Assembly: GCA_029219245.1 (NCBI GenBank) | Contig: JAQXTA010000043.1 | Span: 27,621 to 91,620, forward strand | DNA: 64,000 nt | Direction of reading: 5' to 3' | Source: Lachnospiraceae bacterium | GTDB taxonomy: Bacteria > Bacillota > Clostridia > Lachnospirales > Lachnospiraceae | In this document: in pieces, positions 9,170 through 18,899 of the stretch | Numbering within the stretch: the first letter of the stretch is position 1 | How the letters are laid out: the number at the start of each line of letters is the position of its first letter | Program-made: the position numbers and the translations under genes | Notes under the pieces: model-generated | Told to the model about the DNA's origin: nothing | The model's input: the letters and a program-made list of their open reading frames with translations, nothing else | The model's database searches: none

Positions 9170-10486
9170 TTAAAGTCGCCAATACAAATAATCGTCCGTA
9201 AGATATTCTTTCCGGTTCAGCAGTCCCTTAATATCCATTAAAACTTTCTGTTTGTGCTTCGGTGCAAAGAAACTGCCAATTTCTTCTTTCGTAAGCTTCA
9301 AGAATTCATTGTGAGCTACTGCAATAATAACGGCATCCATATCTTTCATTTCTTCCATCTTATGGAAGGTAATGCCATAAAGCCGTTTTGCTTCGTCTGC
9401 ATCCGCCGCCGGGTCCACGACAATCGGTGTAATACCGTACTCGCCAAGCTCTTTGTAAATATCAATAACTTTGGTATTTCTGGTATCCGGACAGTTCTCC
9501 TTGAAGGTAAAGCCAAGAATAGCTACTTTTGCACCCTTTACCGGTACATCGGTTTTAATCAGATTTTTCACAAGGCTTTCTGCCACATATTTTCCCATAT
9601 CATCATTGATGCGACGTCCAGATAAAATAATCTGGGAATGATATCCTAATTCCTCTGCCTTATAGGTCAGATAATAAGGGTCTACACCAATGCAGTGTCC
9701 GCCAACCAGTCCGGGCATGAATGGCAGGAAATTCCATTTGGTGCCCGCTGCTTCCAGAACAGATTTCGTATCAATATCCATTTTGTGGAAAATAATGGAT
9801 AATTCATTCATGAAAGCAATATTAATATCTCGCTGGCTGTTCTCGATTACTTTGGCTGCCTCTGCCACTTTAATGGATTCTGCGCGGTAAACACCTGCCT
9901 CTACTACCAGTTCGTAAACCTTCGCCACTGTTTCCAGCGTTTCTTCGTCCATACCGGATACAATCTTGGTAATCGTTTCCAATCTATGTACCTTATCGCC
10001 CGGATTGATTCGTTCCGGTGAATAACCGATTTTGAAATCCACTCCACACTTTAAGCCGGACTCCTTTTCCAGAATCGGTACACAGATATCTTCCGTTACC
10101 CCCGGATATACCGTTGACTCAAATACAACGACCGAGCCTTTTGTCAGATTCTGTCCTAAAATACGGCTGGCACCTTCTACCGGGGTCAAATCCGGTGTAT
10201 GGTCATCATTGACCGGAGTCGGTACCGCTACGATATGGAATTTCGCCTCCTTCAATTTGGAAGCATCTGCCGTAAATTCTACGGTTGTATTTTTGATGAC
10301 ATCGTTACCCACTTCGTTGGTCGGGTCAATACCGTTTTTATACAGCTCTATTTTCTTTTCGTTTAAATCAAATCCCACTACCTTGATTTTTCTGGCAAAT
10401 GCAACCGCAATCGGCATACCAACATACCCAAGACCTACCAGAGAAACCTTTTCTTCACCTGCTACGATTTTTTCATATAAATTCAT
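9170..10486 (-). CDS. UDP-N-acetyl-hexosamine 6-dehydrogenase (WbpO/TviB/CapL type)
   Basis: A 438-residue nucleotide-sugar dehydrogenase. The NAD loop is [11 protein letters not shown] (about residues 16-26). The central part has SPERINPGD, typical of the UDP-GlcNAc/GalNAc rather than the UDP-glucose branch. The catalytic cysteine lies in [14 protein letters not shown] (about 260-273). A C-terminal UDP-binding domain begins at [18 protein letters not shown]. It would oxidise C6 of UDP-GlcNAc or UDP-GalNAc to a uronic acid. With the WbpP-like epimerase two genes downstream this gives UDP-GalNAcA or UDP-GlcNAcA. GGAGG sits 7 bases before the ATG. Confidence 0.9.
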   Translation of the reverse strand: MNLYEKIVAGEEKVSLVGLGYVGMPIAVAFARKIKVVGFDLNEKKIELYKNGIDPTNEVGNDVIKNTTVEFTADASKLKEAKFHIVAVPTPVNDDHTPDLTPVEGASRILGQNLTKGSVVVFESTVYPGVTEDICVPILEKESGLKCGVDFKIGYSPERINPGDKVHRLETITKIVSGMDEETLETVAKVYELVVEAGVYRAESIKVAEAAKVIENSQRDINIAFMNELSIIFHKMDIDTKSVLEAAGTKWNFLPFMPGLVGGHCIGVDPYYLTYKAEELGYHSQIILSGRRINDDMGKYVAESLVKNLIKTDVPVKGAKVAILGFTFKENCPDTRNTKVIDIYKELGEYGITPIVVDPAADADEAKRLYGITFHKMEEMKDMDAVIIAVAHNEFLKLTKEEIGSFFAPKHKQKVLMDIKGLLNRKEYLTDDYLYWRL

Positions 10487-10518
10487 TTTTTATCCTCCAT
10501 TTGGAAATCCTTCTTTTT

Positions 10519-11607
10519 CTATTTCTCAGACAGAATCCTATGTACTTCCTCCATATAGGATGCCGTTACCAGTTTCCTGTCAAATTCCTGCTCCATTTTC
10601 TTTCTGGCTGCCTGCCCCATCTTCGTACGTTCTTCGTAGGAAAGTTTTAAAAACTTCTCCATTGCCTCTATCAGTTCTTCCGCTTTGCCGGGGGTAAAGC
10701 CAAAGCCTGTTTTCCCTTCTTCAAAAGCTTCCATGCAGCCGCTGATATTGGATGCAATTACCGGTCTGCCCGTTGCCGCTGCTTCAATTAACGCATTGGA
10801 CATTCCTTCATGGAAAGAAGCAATCACAATCGCATCCGCATCCGCCAGATAAGGATGCACTTCCGTATGGAATCCAAGCTGATGAATCACGCCCTCTTTC
10901 TCCAGTTCATCCAACATACTCTGATAATCTTCGTCACAATACCCTAAAATATCAAAATGTACTTTCTCGCTATGCAGTTTCTTCGCAGCTTCGATAAATT
11001 CCAGAATACCTCGCTCTTTCATAACCCGCCCGACAAACAGAAAATGCGTTTCTTCCCGCTTCGGATACGGTTCATATACATGGCGCTCCAGATTTACACC
11101 GGAACCCATAACCATTTTTTCTTTTTTGCCACGAATCCCGAATTTACCGAAAATCCCTCTGTTTTCTTCATTCTGAAAAAACACGCAGTCTGCTTTTTTT
11201 AAGCCTGCCCGGTACATCCGGATAATCAGTTGTAAGAAAAGTCCGGTACGATCAAAAGCACCACCCAGTCCGGTAATCGTCGCAATATACGGAATTTTCA
11301 TCCTGCCAGCACAGAAACCGCCATATACATTCGGTTTTATCGTATAGGTAACTACCAAATCCGGCTGTAATTCTTTCATCATATTATGATAAGTCTGATA
11401 CAGCTTCAAATCCTCTAACGGATTGATACCTCTCCGGTTAATGGATGTTTTGATAACCTGGCATCCTTCCTCCAGCAGTTCCTTTTCTTTGGTATCATCC
11501 GGCATACTGATAAAAACCTGATTCTCTTCCAAAAGAGCTCTTACAAATTCATTCCGGAAATCATACAGACCGCCGGATGAGTTTGTCAAAACCAATACTC
11601 TTCCCAT
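10519..11607 (-). CDS. GT4-family glycosyltransferase (PglA/CapM-like)
   Basis: A GT-B retaining glycosyltransferase of 362 residues. The N-terminus VLVLTNSSGGLYDFRNEFV and the segment VVTYTIKPNVYGG near residue 85 are typical of the PglA/WbpT/CapM group, which add HexNAc or HexNAcA to Und-PP-linked amino sugar. The donor site is SFHEGMSNALIEAAATG near residues 275-292. The start at 11607 (MGRVL) follows AAAGGC and lies 20 bp after the ATP-grasp stop codon; an upstream ATG would overlap that gene. Its place beside the PglC-like initiating enzyme suggests that it adds the second sugar of this repeat unit. Confidence 0.87.
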   Translation of the reverse strand: MGRVLVLTNSSGGLYDFRNEFVRALLEENQVFISMPDDTKEKELLEEGCQVIKTSINRRGINPLEDLKLYQTYHNMMKELQPDLVVTYTIKPNVYGGFCAGRMKIPYIATITGLGGAFDRTGLFLQLIIRMYRAGLKKADCVFFQNEENRGIFGKFGIRGKKEKMVMGSGVNLERHVYEPYPKREETHFLFVGRVMKERGILEFIEAAKKLHSEKVHFDILGYCDEDYQSMLDELEKEGVIHQLGFHTEVHPYLADADAIVIASFHEGMSNALIEAAATGRPVIASNISGCMEAFEEGKTGFGFTPGKAEELIEAMEKFLKLSYEERTKMGQAARKKMEQEFDRKLVTASYMEEVHRILSEK

Positions 11608-11626
11608 CTTATTTTCTTGCCTTTCT

Positions 11627-12610
11627 TTACGGAACAATTTCCGTTCCTTCCATATCTTTGATACAGATTTCGTTATACTTCATCATGCAGATATTTTCTT
11701 TATATGCACCGATAGTATTTTCATTCGCTTCTCCCGCCAGATTTTTGAAAACCTGTTTCGGCATATTCACACCACAGGCATAGGCATGGGGATAGCCACC
11801 GCCAAAACGCGGATTAACTTCCGAAATATAATAAGTGCCCCCAATGTCAAAAATATCAATATCTATCATACCGCGAAAACCGCAGCGTTCTACAAAATCC
11901 TGCAGCATGGCAAATAATGTTTCATCCTTGAAGGATACGGATTTATCCGTTTCACCTGCCCGCATTTTGATTTTTTTCTTCACAAAAATGGAAGTGCATT
12001 TGCCGGTTATCATATCAATATAAACATCGGCACCGTACTCCTGCCCGTCCATATACTCCTGTATCATCAAATCATCATACAAGGTAAAAAGAAGGTCTAT
12101 CTCTTCTTTGCTGTTTACTTTGTTAATATTGATGCTGGCACTTCCTTTTACCGGCTTCACAAAAACCGGATAAGAAATCTCTCCCCGTTCCTGCGCCTGA
12201 TAAAATTTCTCTCTGTCAACATAGCATTTTCCGGTCGGAATGTTCATTTCCTGCAGCATCCGGTACATTTTGTATTTATCAAAACAGGTTTCTACCAATT
12301 CATAAGGAGAAATAATCGGCGTGGTCCCTATTGTCAGAAATTTGTCCTTTTCCTTGGCTAACATACTCAGTTCCGGGTCAATCAGTGAAAAAACACCATC
12401 AATCTGTTCTTTCTTACAAATATCCAGAATGATATCCAGATAGCCCGGCGCGGTAATACGCGGTACCAGATAGAATTTATCCGCATCGTAAACTGCCGGT
12501 GCCAGATTGCTGCAATCGGTTGCAACAATTTTGCCGTTCTCTCCTGCTTCTTTCTTGAAATATTGTACAACTTTATCTCTCGTTCCCGCACTCAATATCA
12601 AGATATTCAA
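11627..12610 (-). CDS. ATP-grasp carboxylate-amine ligase (CarB-like), copy 1
   Basis: A 327-residue protein with three ATP-grasp regions. The N-terminal pre-ATP fold starts NILILSAGTRDKVV. The ATP clamp YPVFVKPVKGSASINI lies near residues 146-161. The metal and phosphate site DIDIFDIGG...SEVNPRFGGGYPHA lies near 250-280. Such enzymes join a carboxylate to an amine through an acyl-phosphate. A clear paralogue lies at 32875-33843 on the other strand. It begins with TTG at 12610 (AGGAGG 9 bases upstream), and the paralogue's start supports this. It sits between the PglC-like and GT4 genes, where PglD-type acetyltransferases are often found. Aminoacylation of a sugar amine or an amide on a uronic acid are inferences; no substrate is readable. 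Confidence 0.8.
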   Translation of the reverse strand: MNILILSAGTRDKVVQYFKKEAGENGKIVATDCSNLAPAVYDADKFYLVPRITAPGYLDIILDICKKEQIDGVFSLIDPELSMLAKEKDKFLTIGTTPIISPYELVETCFDKYKMYRMLQEMNIPTGKCYVDREKFYQAQERGEISYPVFVKPVKGSASININKVNSKEEIDLLFTLYDDLMIQEYMDGQEYGADVYIDMITGKCTSIFVKKKIKMRAGETDKSVSFKDETLFAMLQDFVERCGFRGMIDIDIFDIGGTYYISEVNPRFGGGYPHAYACGVNMPKQVFKNLAGEANENTIGAYKENICMMKYNEICIKDMEGTEIVP

Positions 12611-12626
12611 AATCGGATTCCTCCTG

Positions 12627-13274
12627 TTATTTTGTCAGCTTTCCTGTTTCTTCCAACCGTTTCTGCCGTATCTGTGCAAAATTACCTTCTACAGCATTGG
12701 TATCTTCCGCCACTTCATCCTGATGTCCAAGTACGGTTTGTACGGTCATCCAGAGTACCTTCAAGTCCATGGCAAAAGATAGATTCTCTACATATTCTAC
12801 ATCCTTTTCCATTCTTTTATCCCAATCGATAAAATTCCGTCCGCTTACCTGCGCCAGTCCGGTCAGTCCCGGTCTTACGCTGTGCCGCAGTTTCTCCCGT
12901 TCGGAATAATACGGCAGATAGGATACCAGAAGAGGTCTTGGTCCAATGATGCTCATATCGCCTTTTAAAATATTAAACAATTCCGGCAATTCGTCAAGGC
13001 TGGTTGCCCGCAAAAACTTACCGAATTTCGTCAGCCGTACATTATCCGGAAGCAGATTTCCATCAGCATCCTTTTCATCCGTCATGGTACGGAACTTACA
13101 GAGTGTAAATATTTTCTCATTCCTGCCCGGTCTTTCCTGTTTGAAAAAAATCGGACTGCCAAGCTTCACCCGCACCATTATACACAACACCAGAAGTACC
13201 GGCGAAAGCACGATAATCGCACATAACGAAAGAAGAAAATCCAATATTCTTTTTATACATCTCGCATATATCAT
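12627..13274 (-). CDS. PglC-like initiating phosphoglycosyl transferase
   Basis: A small monotopic phosphoglycosyl transferase of 215 residues. One N-terminal hydrophobic re-entrant helix (about residues 10-35) is followed by FFKQERPGRNEKIF, the conserved KFRTM element and DELPELFNILKGDMSIIGPRP (about 95-115). The family transfers a sugar-1-phosphate from a UDP-sugar to undecaprenyl phosphate, starting a lipid-linked oligosaccharide on the inner membrane face. Length and neighbours (PglF- and PglE-like genes directly upstream) suggest that the substrate is a UDP-4-amino-6-deoxy-sugar derivative. A second, WbaP-sized initiating enzyme lies at 52167-53570. Ribosome site GGGAG, spacing 7. Confidence 0.88.
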   Translation of the reverse strand: MIYARCIKRILDFLLSLCAIIVLSPVLLVLCIMVRVKLGSPIFFKQERPGRNEKIFTLCKFRTMTDEKDADGNLLPDNVRLTKFGKFLRATSLDELPELFNILKGDMSIIGPRPLLVSYLPYYSEREKLRHSVRPGLTGLAQVSGRNFIDWDKRMEKDVEYVENLSFAMDLKVLWMTVQTVLGHQDEVAEDTNAVEGNFAQIRQKRLEETGKLTK

Positions 13275-13319
13275 GCCATTTCTCCCTTCCTTTAGATAGC
13301 AATTACCTAAATCGCATTC

Positions 13320-14453
13320 TTATTTTCCAAAGCACTTCCGCACAATTCCGATAATCCTTTCCATATCCTCCGGTGTATTTTTGATATCACTGGGCAGGCA
13401 TAAACCTCTTGCAAATATATCGCTTCCTACGCTGCTGCCGTCTTCGTTGTGTGGAATAAAGTCACATGCTGCAAATACCGGCTGTTCATGCATCGGTTTC
13501 CAAATGGGTCTGGACTCAATATTTTCGGCTTCCAGCGCATCCATCACATGATCCGGTGTCACGCTACTGCCTTTGGCAATCGTCATACAGCTTAACCAGT
13601 TATTGCAGTCGCTGTTTGGTTCTAACGGGTTCATTGTAATTTCAGGAATGTCAGCAAAGGCTTCTTGATACTGTTTATAAATTGCCTGTTTACGCGCCTT
13701 GTGCTCGTCTAAGTACAGTAACTGTCCACGCCCGATTCCCGCAACAATATTGCTCATCCGGTAATTATAGCCAATCTGGGAATGTTGGTAATGTCTCGCC
13801 GGATCTCTTGCCTGCGTTGCCAAAAAGGTTGCCCTCTTAATCGCTTCTTCGTCCTCGGATACCAGCATACCGCCGCCGGAGGTCGTAATAATTTTATTAC
13901 CATTAAATGAATAAATACCAAATTTTCCAAAGGTTCCGGTATATTTTCCTTTGTAGGTGCTGCCCAGAGACTCTGCTGCATCCTCTACAAAGGGTACATT
14001 ATGTTTCTTACAGATTGCCATAATCTCATCAATTTTGGCAGGTGTTCCATACAGATAAACACAGATAACCGCTTTCGGATTCGGATATTTTTCAAAAGCT
14101 TTTTCCAAAGCCTTGGGTGACATGTTCCAGGTATCCGGTTCCGCATCAATAAAGACCGGTGTTGCTTTCTCATAAGCAATCGGATTACAGGTTGCGGAGA
14201 AAGTCAAATCGGATACAAAAACCACATCTCCTTCCCCGATACCGAGCAGTTTTACCGCCAGATGAATGGCTGCGGTGCCGGCACTTAATGCTGCCGCATG
14301 TCCTGCACCGGTATAGGCTGTCATTTCTTTTTCAAATGCATTCACATTCGGTCCAAGCGGAGCAACCCAGTTGGTATCAAATGCTTCTTTGATAAATTCC
14401 TGCTCCTTGCCATGCATGGTAGGAGATGCCAGATAAATTCTCTTTTTCTCCAT
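13320..14453 (-). CDS. PglE/EpsN-like UDP-4-keto-sugar aminotransferase
   Basis: A DegT/DnrJ/EryC1-family PLP enzyme of 377 residues. LSAGTAAIHLA near residue 58 binds the cofactor phosphate, VEDAAESLGSTYKG lies near 155-168, and SFNGNKIITTSGGGML near 180-195 holds the Schiff-base lysine. The subgroup matches PglE/EpsN, which aminate C4 of UDP-2-acetamido-4-keto-6-deoxy-glucose. The preceding gene is the matching PglF-type dehydratase (12 bp apart), and the next encodes the initiating transferase. The expected PglD acetyltransferase is not between them. Start at GGAGG-ATATT-ATG. Confidence 0.88.
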   Translation of the reverse strand: MEKKRIYLASPTMHGKEQEFIKEAFDTNWVAPLGPNVNAFEKEMTAYTGAGHAAALSAGTAAIHLAVKLLGIGEGDVVFVSDLTFSATCNPIAYEKATPVFIDAEPDTWNMSPKALEKAFEKYPNPKAVICVYLYGTPAKIDEIMAICKKHNVPFVEDAAESLGSTYKGKYTGTFGKFGIYSFNGNKIITTSGGGMLVSEDEEAIKRATFLATQARDPARHYQHSQIGYNYRMSNIVAGIGRGQLLYLDEHKARKQAIYKQYQEAFADIPEITMNPLEPNSDCNNWLSCMTIAKGSSVTPDHVMDALEAENIESRPIWKPMHEQPVFAACDFIPHNEDGSSVGSDIFARGLCLPSDIKNTPEDMERIIGIVRKCFGK

Positions 14454-14465
14454 AATATCCTCCGT

Positions 14466-16337
14466 TTACTTCTGATAATGATAGGTCGGTACAATTTTCT
14501 GAATCAAAGGCCGGATATCGGAGCTTTCAATCTGACATTCATCCTTTAATTCCTTTAACTGGCTGAAAAATTCCTGCTCATCCAATTCAATCGGTTTCCC
14601 GATATGAATCATCTTATTGGCAGTATCTTTCATGCCCTCCTCATCCATCAGCAGTTCTTCATATAATTTTTCACCCGGACGAAGTCCCGTAAATTCTATT
14701 TTAATATCCTCGCCTACCCGGTAGCCGGATAAACGGATTAAATTTTCTGCTAACGTCAGAATTTTAACCGGCTCGCCCATATCCAGAACAAAGATTTCTC
14801 CACCCTTTGCATAAGCTCCTGCCTGCAGCACCAGTGATACCGCCTCCGGAATCGTCATAAAGTACCGGATAATGTCCGGATGGGTAACGGTTACCGGTCC
14901 GCCTGCCGCAATCTGTTTGCGGAACAGTGGAATAACGCTTCCGTTGCTGCCAAGTACATTACCGAAACGAACCGCTACAAATTCCGTATCATAATGCTTG
15001 TTAAAAGTCTGAATAATCATTTCACAGATACGTTTGCTGGCACCCATGATATTTGTCGGGTTAACCGCCTTATCCGTAGAAATCATAACGAACCGTTTTA
15101 CCCCACTCATGGCTGCCGCCTGTGCTGTTTTAAAGGTTCCGAACACATTGTTCTTAATCGCTTCCGTCGGACTGTCTTCCATCAGAGGTACATGCTTATG
15201 TGCCGCTGCATGGTAAACAATATCCGGTTTGTAATGAGCACAAATCCAGTTCATTCGATTGGTATTTCTTACGGATGCAATGAGAACCACCAGGTCAAGT
15301 TCCGGATATTTCGTCTTTAACTCCTGTTGCACATCATATACACTGTTTTCATAAATATCAATAATAACCAGCTGTTTCGGCTTGTGTTGTGCAATCTGCC
15401 GGCAAAGCTCACTTCCGATAGAGCCACCGCCACCCGTAACCAGTACGGTCTTTCCCTGTACATAGCCAAGAATGGAATCCATGTCAACGGTAATCGGGTC
15501 TCTACCCAGCAGGTCTTCTACCTCGACATCCCGCAGCTTGCTGACACTAACTTCTCCGTTTACCAGCTGATACATACCCGGAAGAGAGCGCAGTTTACAG
15601 TTGGTATCTTTACAGATTTCCAAAATACTCTTGATATCGGCTCTGGATGCAGACGGCATCGCCACGATAATCTCATCCACACCATACACATCGGCACACT
15701 CTACAATCTTATCCCGTCCGCCGACTACCTTGATGCCCTGAATATATCTTCCCCATTTTCCCTTATCATCATCAATGATACATTTGATAACCATTGTGGA
15801 AAAATTACTGTTGACAATTTCTTTGATAATGGCATTTGCCGCTTCTCCGGCACCGATTACCATAACGGATATCTTATTTTTTTTGTTCTGCTGCTTGTGC
15901 TTCAGCCCCCGGAAAAACCGATAGGAAAAACGGCTGGCAAAGATACAGCTTATTAACAGGAACATGTACAGAAAATAATAACTTTTCGGTACTGCCTGCT
16001 CCTTCAGTCTGAAAAACTGAAGACCGATTCCGTTCATCACAGCAGAAGTCACACAGGATACCACAATATTTTGCAATTCAGTTTCTCCTGCATAAGCCCA
16101 TAAGCTGCTATATAGGTGAAATACATAAAAAATCAACAGCGTCAGAATGACATTTAACGGCATAAACAGCTCTATCGGGCGTAAGAAGTGCTTGGGAATT
16201 GCATCCACGTCAAACTCATAGCGGATGATAATACCCAGATAGCTCGCCAAAATTATGCTGATGATATCATATATTATCAAACAGGTTCTTCGATAGAACA
16301 ATTTTACATTAAAGGGTTTTCTCTTTTTCTTTTCCAT
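14466..16337 (-). CDS. PglF/WbpM-like UDP-GlcNAc 4,6-dehydratase, membrane-anchored
   Basis: This 623-residue protein has four N-terminal membrane helices (about residues 20-145), a CoA-binding-like domain (VMVIGAGEAANAI near 167) and a C-terminal extended SDR domain with GGGGSIGSEL near 310. The catalytic segment ISTDKAVNPTNIMGASKR has Met in place of the usual Tyr, the signature of the large configuration-retaining dehydratases (FlaA1/WbpM/PglF). It makes UDP-2-acetamido-4-keto-2,6-dideoxy-glucose for the aminotransferase downstream. The start at 16337 is set by GGAAGGA 8 bases upstream and overlaps the previous gene by 29 bp. Confidence 0.9.
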   Translation of the reverse strand: MEKKKRKPFNVKLFYRRTCLIIYDIISIILASYLGIIIRYEFDVDAIPKHFLRPIELFMPLNVILTLLIFYVFHLYSSLWAYAGETELQNIVVSCVTSAVMNGIGLQFFRLKEQAVPKSYYFLYMFLLISCIFASRFSYRFFRGLKHKQQNKKNKISVMVIGAGEAANAIIKEIVNSNFSTMVIKCIIDDDKGKWGRYIQGIKVVGGRDKIVECADVYGVDEIIVAMPSASRADIKSILEICKDTNCKLRSLPGMYQLVNGEVSVSKLRDVEVEDLLGRDPITVDMDSILGYVQGKTVLVTGGGGSIGSELCRQIAQHKPKQLVIIDIYENSVYDVQQELKTKYPELDLVVLIASVRNTNRMNWICAHYKPDIVYHAAAHKHVPLMEDSPTEAIKNNVFGTFKTAQAAAMSGVKRFVMISTDKAVNPTNIMGASKRICEMIIQTFNKHYDTEFVAVRFGNVLGSNGSVIPLFRKQIAAGGPVTVTHPDIIRYFMTIPEAVSLVLQAGAYAKGGEIFVLDMGEPVKILTLAENLIRLSGYRVGEDIKIEFTGLRPGEKLYEELLMDEEGMKDTANKMIHIGKPIELDEQEFFSQLKELKDECQIESSDIRPLIQKIVPTYHYQK

Positions 16338-18822
16338 TGAATTCGTTCCTTCCACCACTCTTTTTCATATCAAACAAAAGCGGTGCCAGTGTTAATAGCA
16401 GACAATATGCAATCGGATTGCATGGATGGAAAATCCACTCCGTCAATCCGGCAACAGCAAATAACAGTAAAATCACAAACGGCAGCGCCGCACAGGCTCT
16501 TTCGTCCCTTTTCCGGATAAAATAAAGGATTCCCTGTATCAAAGTACCGATTCCTACCAGAATAAATACAATTCCTACGAAAATACCATGGTCAAAAGCT
16601 ACCTGTAAGTAAATATTATGTGCATGAACCACGAGCGAGCCATCCGGAAGGGTAATGTACATATCGTCATGCCCCTTTTGGTTCAGATTCTCATAGTACA
16701 GTTCAAAAATTTCCAGACGCCCATTTGCGTAGGACTGTGCATCGCTCTGCTGTTCTGTCGTTTCTTCCGACGAGATTCCGTTTACTCCATCCTCTGATGA
16801 AGCAAGCAACATACCGTCACTTAATTTCTCTATCACATTATTTTTTACAATGCTGTGTGCTTCAATACATTTTTCTTCCGGCATACCAAGCACCTTCATC
16901 TGGAAAACCTGAATCAGACGCTGGATATTGATATAATAACGGGAGTCCGTCACCCTGCCACGCATAATCTCATCCGGCAGTTCTTCGATTTCATGAAGTT
17001 CCGGCTGCGCTACCACCGATGGCATAATGCGCTGTGCCGTAAAAGTAACCGGAAAACAGAGCACTAATGCCAGGCAAAGAAAAGCAATCACTTGTCCCAT
17101 AGCCCAAAATTTCTTTTTCATCGTAAGACATATAACAGGTATGGCAATCACTGCCATCACAAGCACTGCCAGATAACCCGTTCTGGACAATGTAAACAAC
17201 AAATATACCGAAGAAAAGCCAAATACCAGAAGTTCCTTCCATACACCGGACAGCTTCGGACTTCTCCGATAGGCATCCAGTACTTTCACAAGCGCCGCAC
17301 CTACTACCAATGCCAGATAAACCGCTGTCATCGTTACCGTATGGAATGTAAACGGATAACGATAGTAAATATAATACATATACGGTCTGTGCCACAGACA
17401 GTATATCATCATCAACAGGAAGTGTACCAGAATGCCGTTACAGATGTTGTTAAGCAGTCTTTCCCTTTTCTCCCATGCCGCCATCCGCAAATAATACAGG
17501 GTAAAAGCACACACCAGATAAATCGGCCAGCCTCTTGTATTACGGTAAATAATAATCAGCGCAAAAAATGCCGTAAGCAGAATACCATAAAATGGTGAAA
17601 TTCCTCGTACCCTGCCGCGCACCAGAATCCATATCGTATTGATAAGAATAATGCCTGCAATAATTCCCACCCAGACAGTCAGCTTCACGACCTCGATATC
17701 TTCCGGCTTCTCCAAACCAATAATATTGTTTTGATAGTAACGATAGCCGATGAATGCAGCGACCGGCAGATAAATCAGGTTCACAATGTTAAAAATTTCT
17801 TTTCTCTTATAAGTCACAATGATTGCAAGGCCGAAATAGATCAGCATCTCGCGATAGGCCAGTGTATGATGGATTTCATACAGACCGTTCATATAATGAC
17901 AGCATGCCTGAATGGCACCTGCAAACAAAAGTGCCTGCAGCCAGTCGGTCCACCTGTCCCGAATAACCGGGAACCCCAAATCCGTTCTTTTACGCTCTCT
18001 TCTATGATGAATTCCGTACAAAGCAAGAAGAACCGCAAGCAGAATGGATGTTTCGTAAAAAATAAGCGATGGTACATTGTCCGTATACAGCTTTAACGGC
18101 CAGACCGTAATCATTCCTACAATTCCCACAGCAACCACAATCGGACTCATAACAATACGAAATTCCTTTTCTACGGTAAGCAGGGTATTGTTCTGCGGTT
18201 TCTTTTCATAATATTTTCCGCTCAGAACCGTAACCAGTAATCCAAACAGCACAAGCAGGGCATCAAACAGAAATGTTTTGCCCTTTCTAAGCGGAACCGT
18301 ATAATCATACTGAGCAATGACACTATGCTCAGTATCTTCAATACTTCCATAATACAATGTACTGATATAAACATTCCCGGATGCCGCATTATCTTCGTAA
18401 GCCACATAGAAATCCGTTGTAATGCCCTGTATCAGAAAATAGTAATCCTTACCGACCTCCAGCTCCTGATTGAGCGGAACCGTACAATATCCCGGCATTT
18501 CTTCCATGTTGTCGGTAGAAACCACCTGCTGAAGCAGAATGTTCATGTCGGAATCATATAAAACAAAATTAAACTCTTCCCCTGCGGATTCGTTTAGCAG
18601 ATATATTTTAATGTTTTTCAGCTTATCATACTGTGCTATAAACCTCTGCTTCACCACATAATCTGTTGTGATTGCCTGAGATTCCATCGCTATCTGCCCA
18701 CTGCCGCGGGATACCACTGTTTCATTTATCAGTCTGAGAGGCCACAGCACTATTGCAATACAGAAAATTGCAATCCAGATGCTGCCGCAAATCGCCTGTC
18801 TTCTGTTAATTATCTTGTTCAT
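16309..18822 (-). CDS. O-antigen ligase/polymerase-like membrane protein (Wzy_C type)
   Basis: A large membrane protein of 837 residues. A signal-anchor helix (about 12-32) is followed by an extracellular domain (about 40-175), then many hydrophobic segments. Near residue 545 LLFTLSRTGYLAVL and near 755 VVHAHNIYLQVAFDHGIFVG form the Wzy/WaaL-type signature (R in a transmembrane segment and a loop with HAHN). It probably polymerises or transfers lipid-linked repeats outside the membrane. It is first in its transcription unit, behind a good promoter at 18871-18899. A different polymerase (EpsG) lies at 49260-50366, suggesting two glycans. The extracellular domain between the first two hydrophobic segments is unusual for Wzy. 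Confidence 0.8.
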   Translation of the reverse strand: MNKIINRRQAICGSIWIAIFCIAIVLWPLRLINETVVSRGSGQIAMESQAITTDYVVKQRFIAQYDKLKNIKIYLLNESAGEEFNFVLYDSDMNILLQQVVSTDNMEEMPGYCTVPLNQELEVGKDYYFLIQGITTDFYVAYEDNAASGNVYISTLYYGSIEDTEHSVIAQYDYTVPLRKGKTFLFDALLVLFGLLVTVLSGKYYEKKPQNNTLLTVEKEFRIVMSPIVVAVGIVGMITVWPLKLYTDNVPSLIFYETSILLAVLLALYGIHHRRERKRTDLGFPVIRDRWTDWLQALLFAGAIQACCHYMNGLYEIHHTLAYREMLIYFGLAIIVTYKRKEIFNIVNLIYLPVAAFIGYRYYQNNIIGLEKPEDIEVVKLTVWVGIIAGIILINTIWILVRGRVRGISPFYGILLTAFFALIIIYRNTRGWPIYLVCAFTLYYLRMAAWEKRERLLNNICNGILVHFLLMMIYCLWHRPYMYYIYYRYPFTFHTVTMTAVYLALVVGAALVKVLDAYRRSPKLSGVWKELLVFGFSSVYLLFTLSRTGYLAVLVMAVIAIPVICLTMKKKFWAMGQVIAFLCLALVLCFPVTFTAQRIMPSVVAQPELHEIEELPDEIMRGRVTDSRYYINIQRLIQVFQMKVLGMPEEKCIEAHSIVKNNVIEKLSDGMLLASSEDGVNGISSEETTEQQSDAQSYANGRLEIFELYYENLNQKGHDDMYITLPDGSLVVHAHNIYLQVAFDHGIFVGIVFILVGIGTLIQGILYFIRKRDERACAALPFVILLLFAVAGLTEWIFHPCNPIAYCLLLTLAPLLFDMKKSGGRNEFNGKEKEKTL

Positions 18823-18870
18823 TTTTCAATCCATTCCAAAATGACTGTGTCAAAAAATATTTTACAGTCT

Positions 18871-18899
18871 AGTATAGCACGAATCTGTTTATTTTACAA
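18871..18899 (-). promoter_or_regulatory. Sigma-A-type promoter for the 18.8-0 kb operon
   Basis: On the minus strand: TTGTAA (18899-18894), 17-bp spacer, TATACT (18876-18871), preceded by TG in extended -10 position. It lies about 50 bp upstream of the ATG at 18822 and overlaps the end of the previous gene. Confidence 0.7.

Noticed and set aside
10032..10697. Plus-strand open frame of 221 codons
   Set aside because: It is antisense to the conserved UDP-HexNAc dehydrogenase, has no ribosome site and resembles no protein.
15327..15956. Plus-strand open frame of 209 codons
   Set aside because: It lies wholly antisense to the PglF-like dehydratase, whose motifs are intact.
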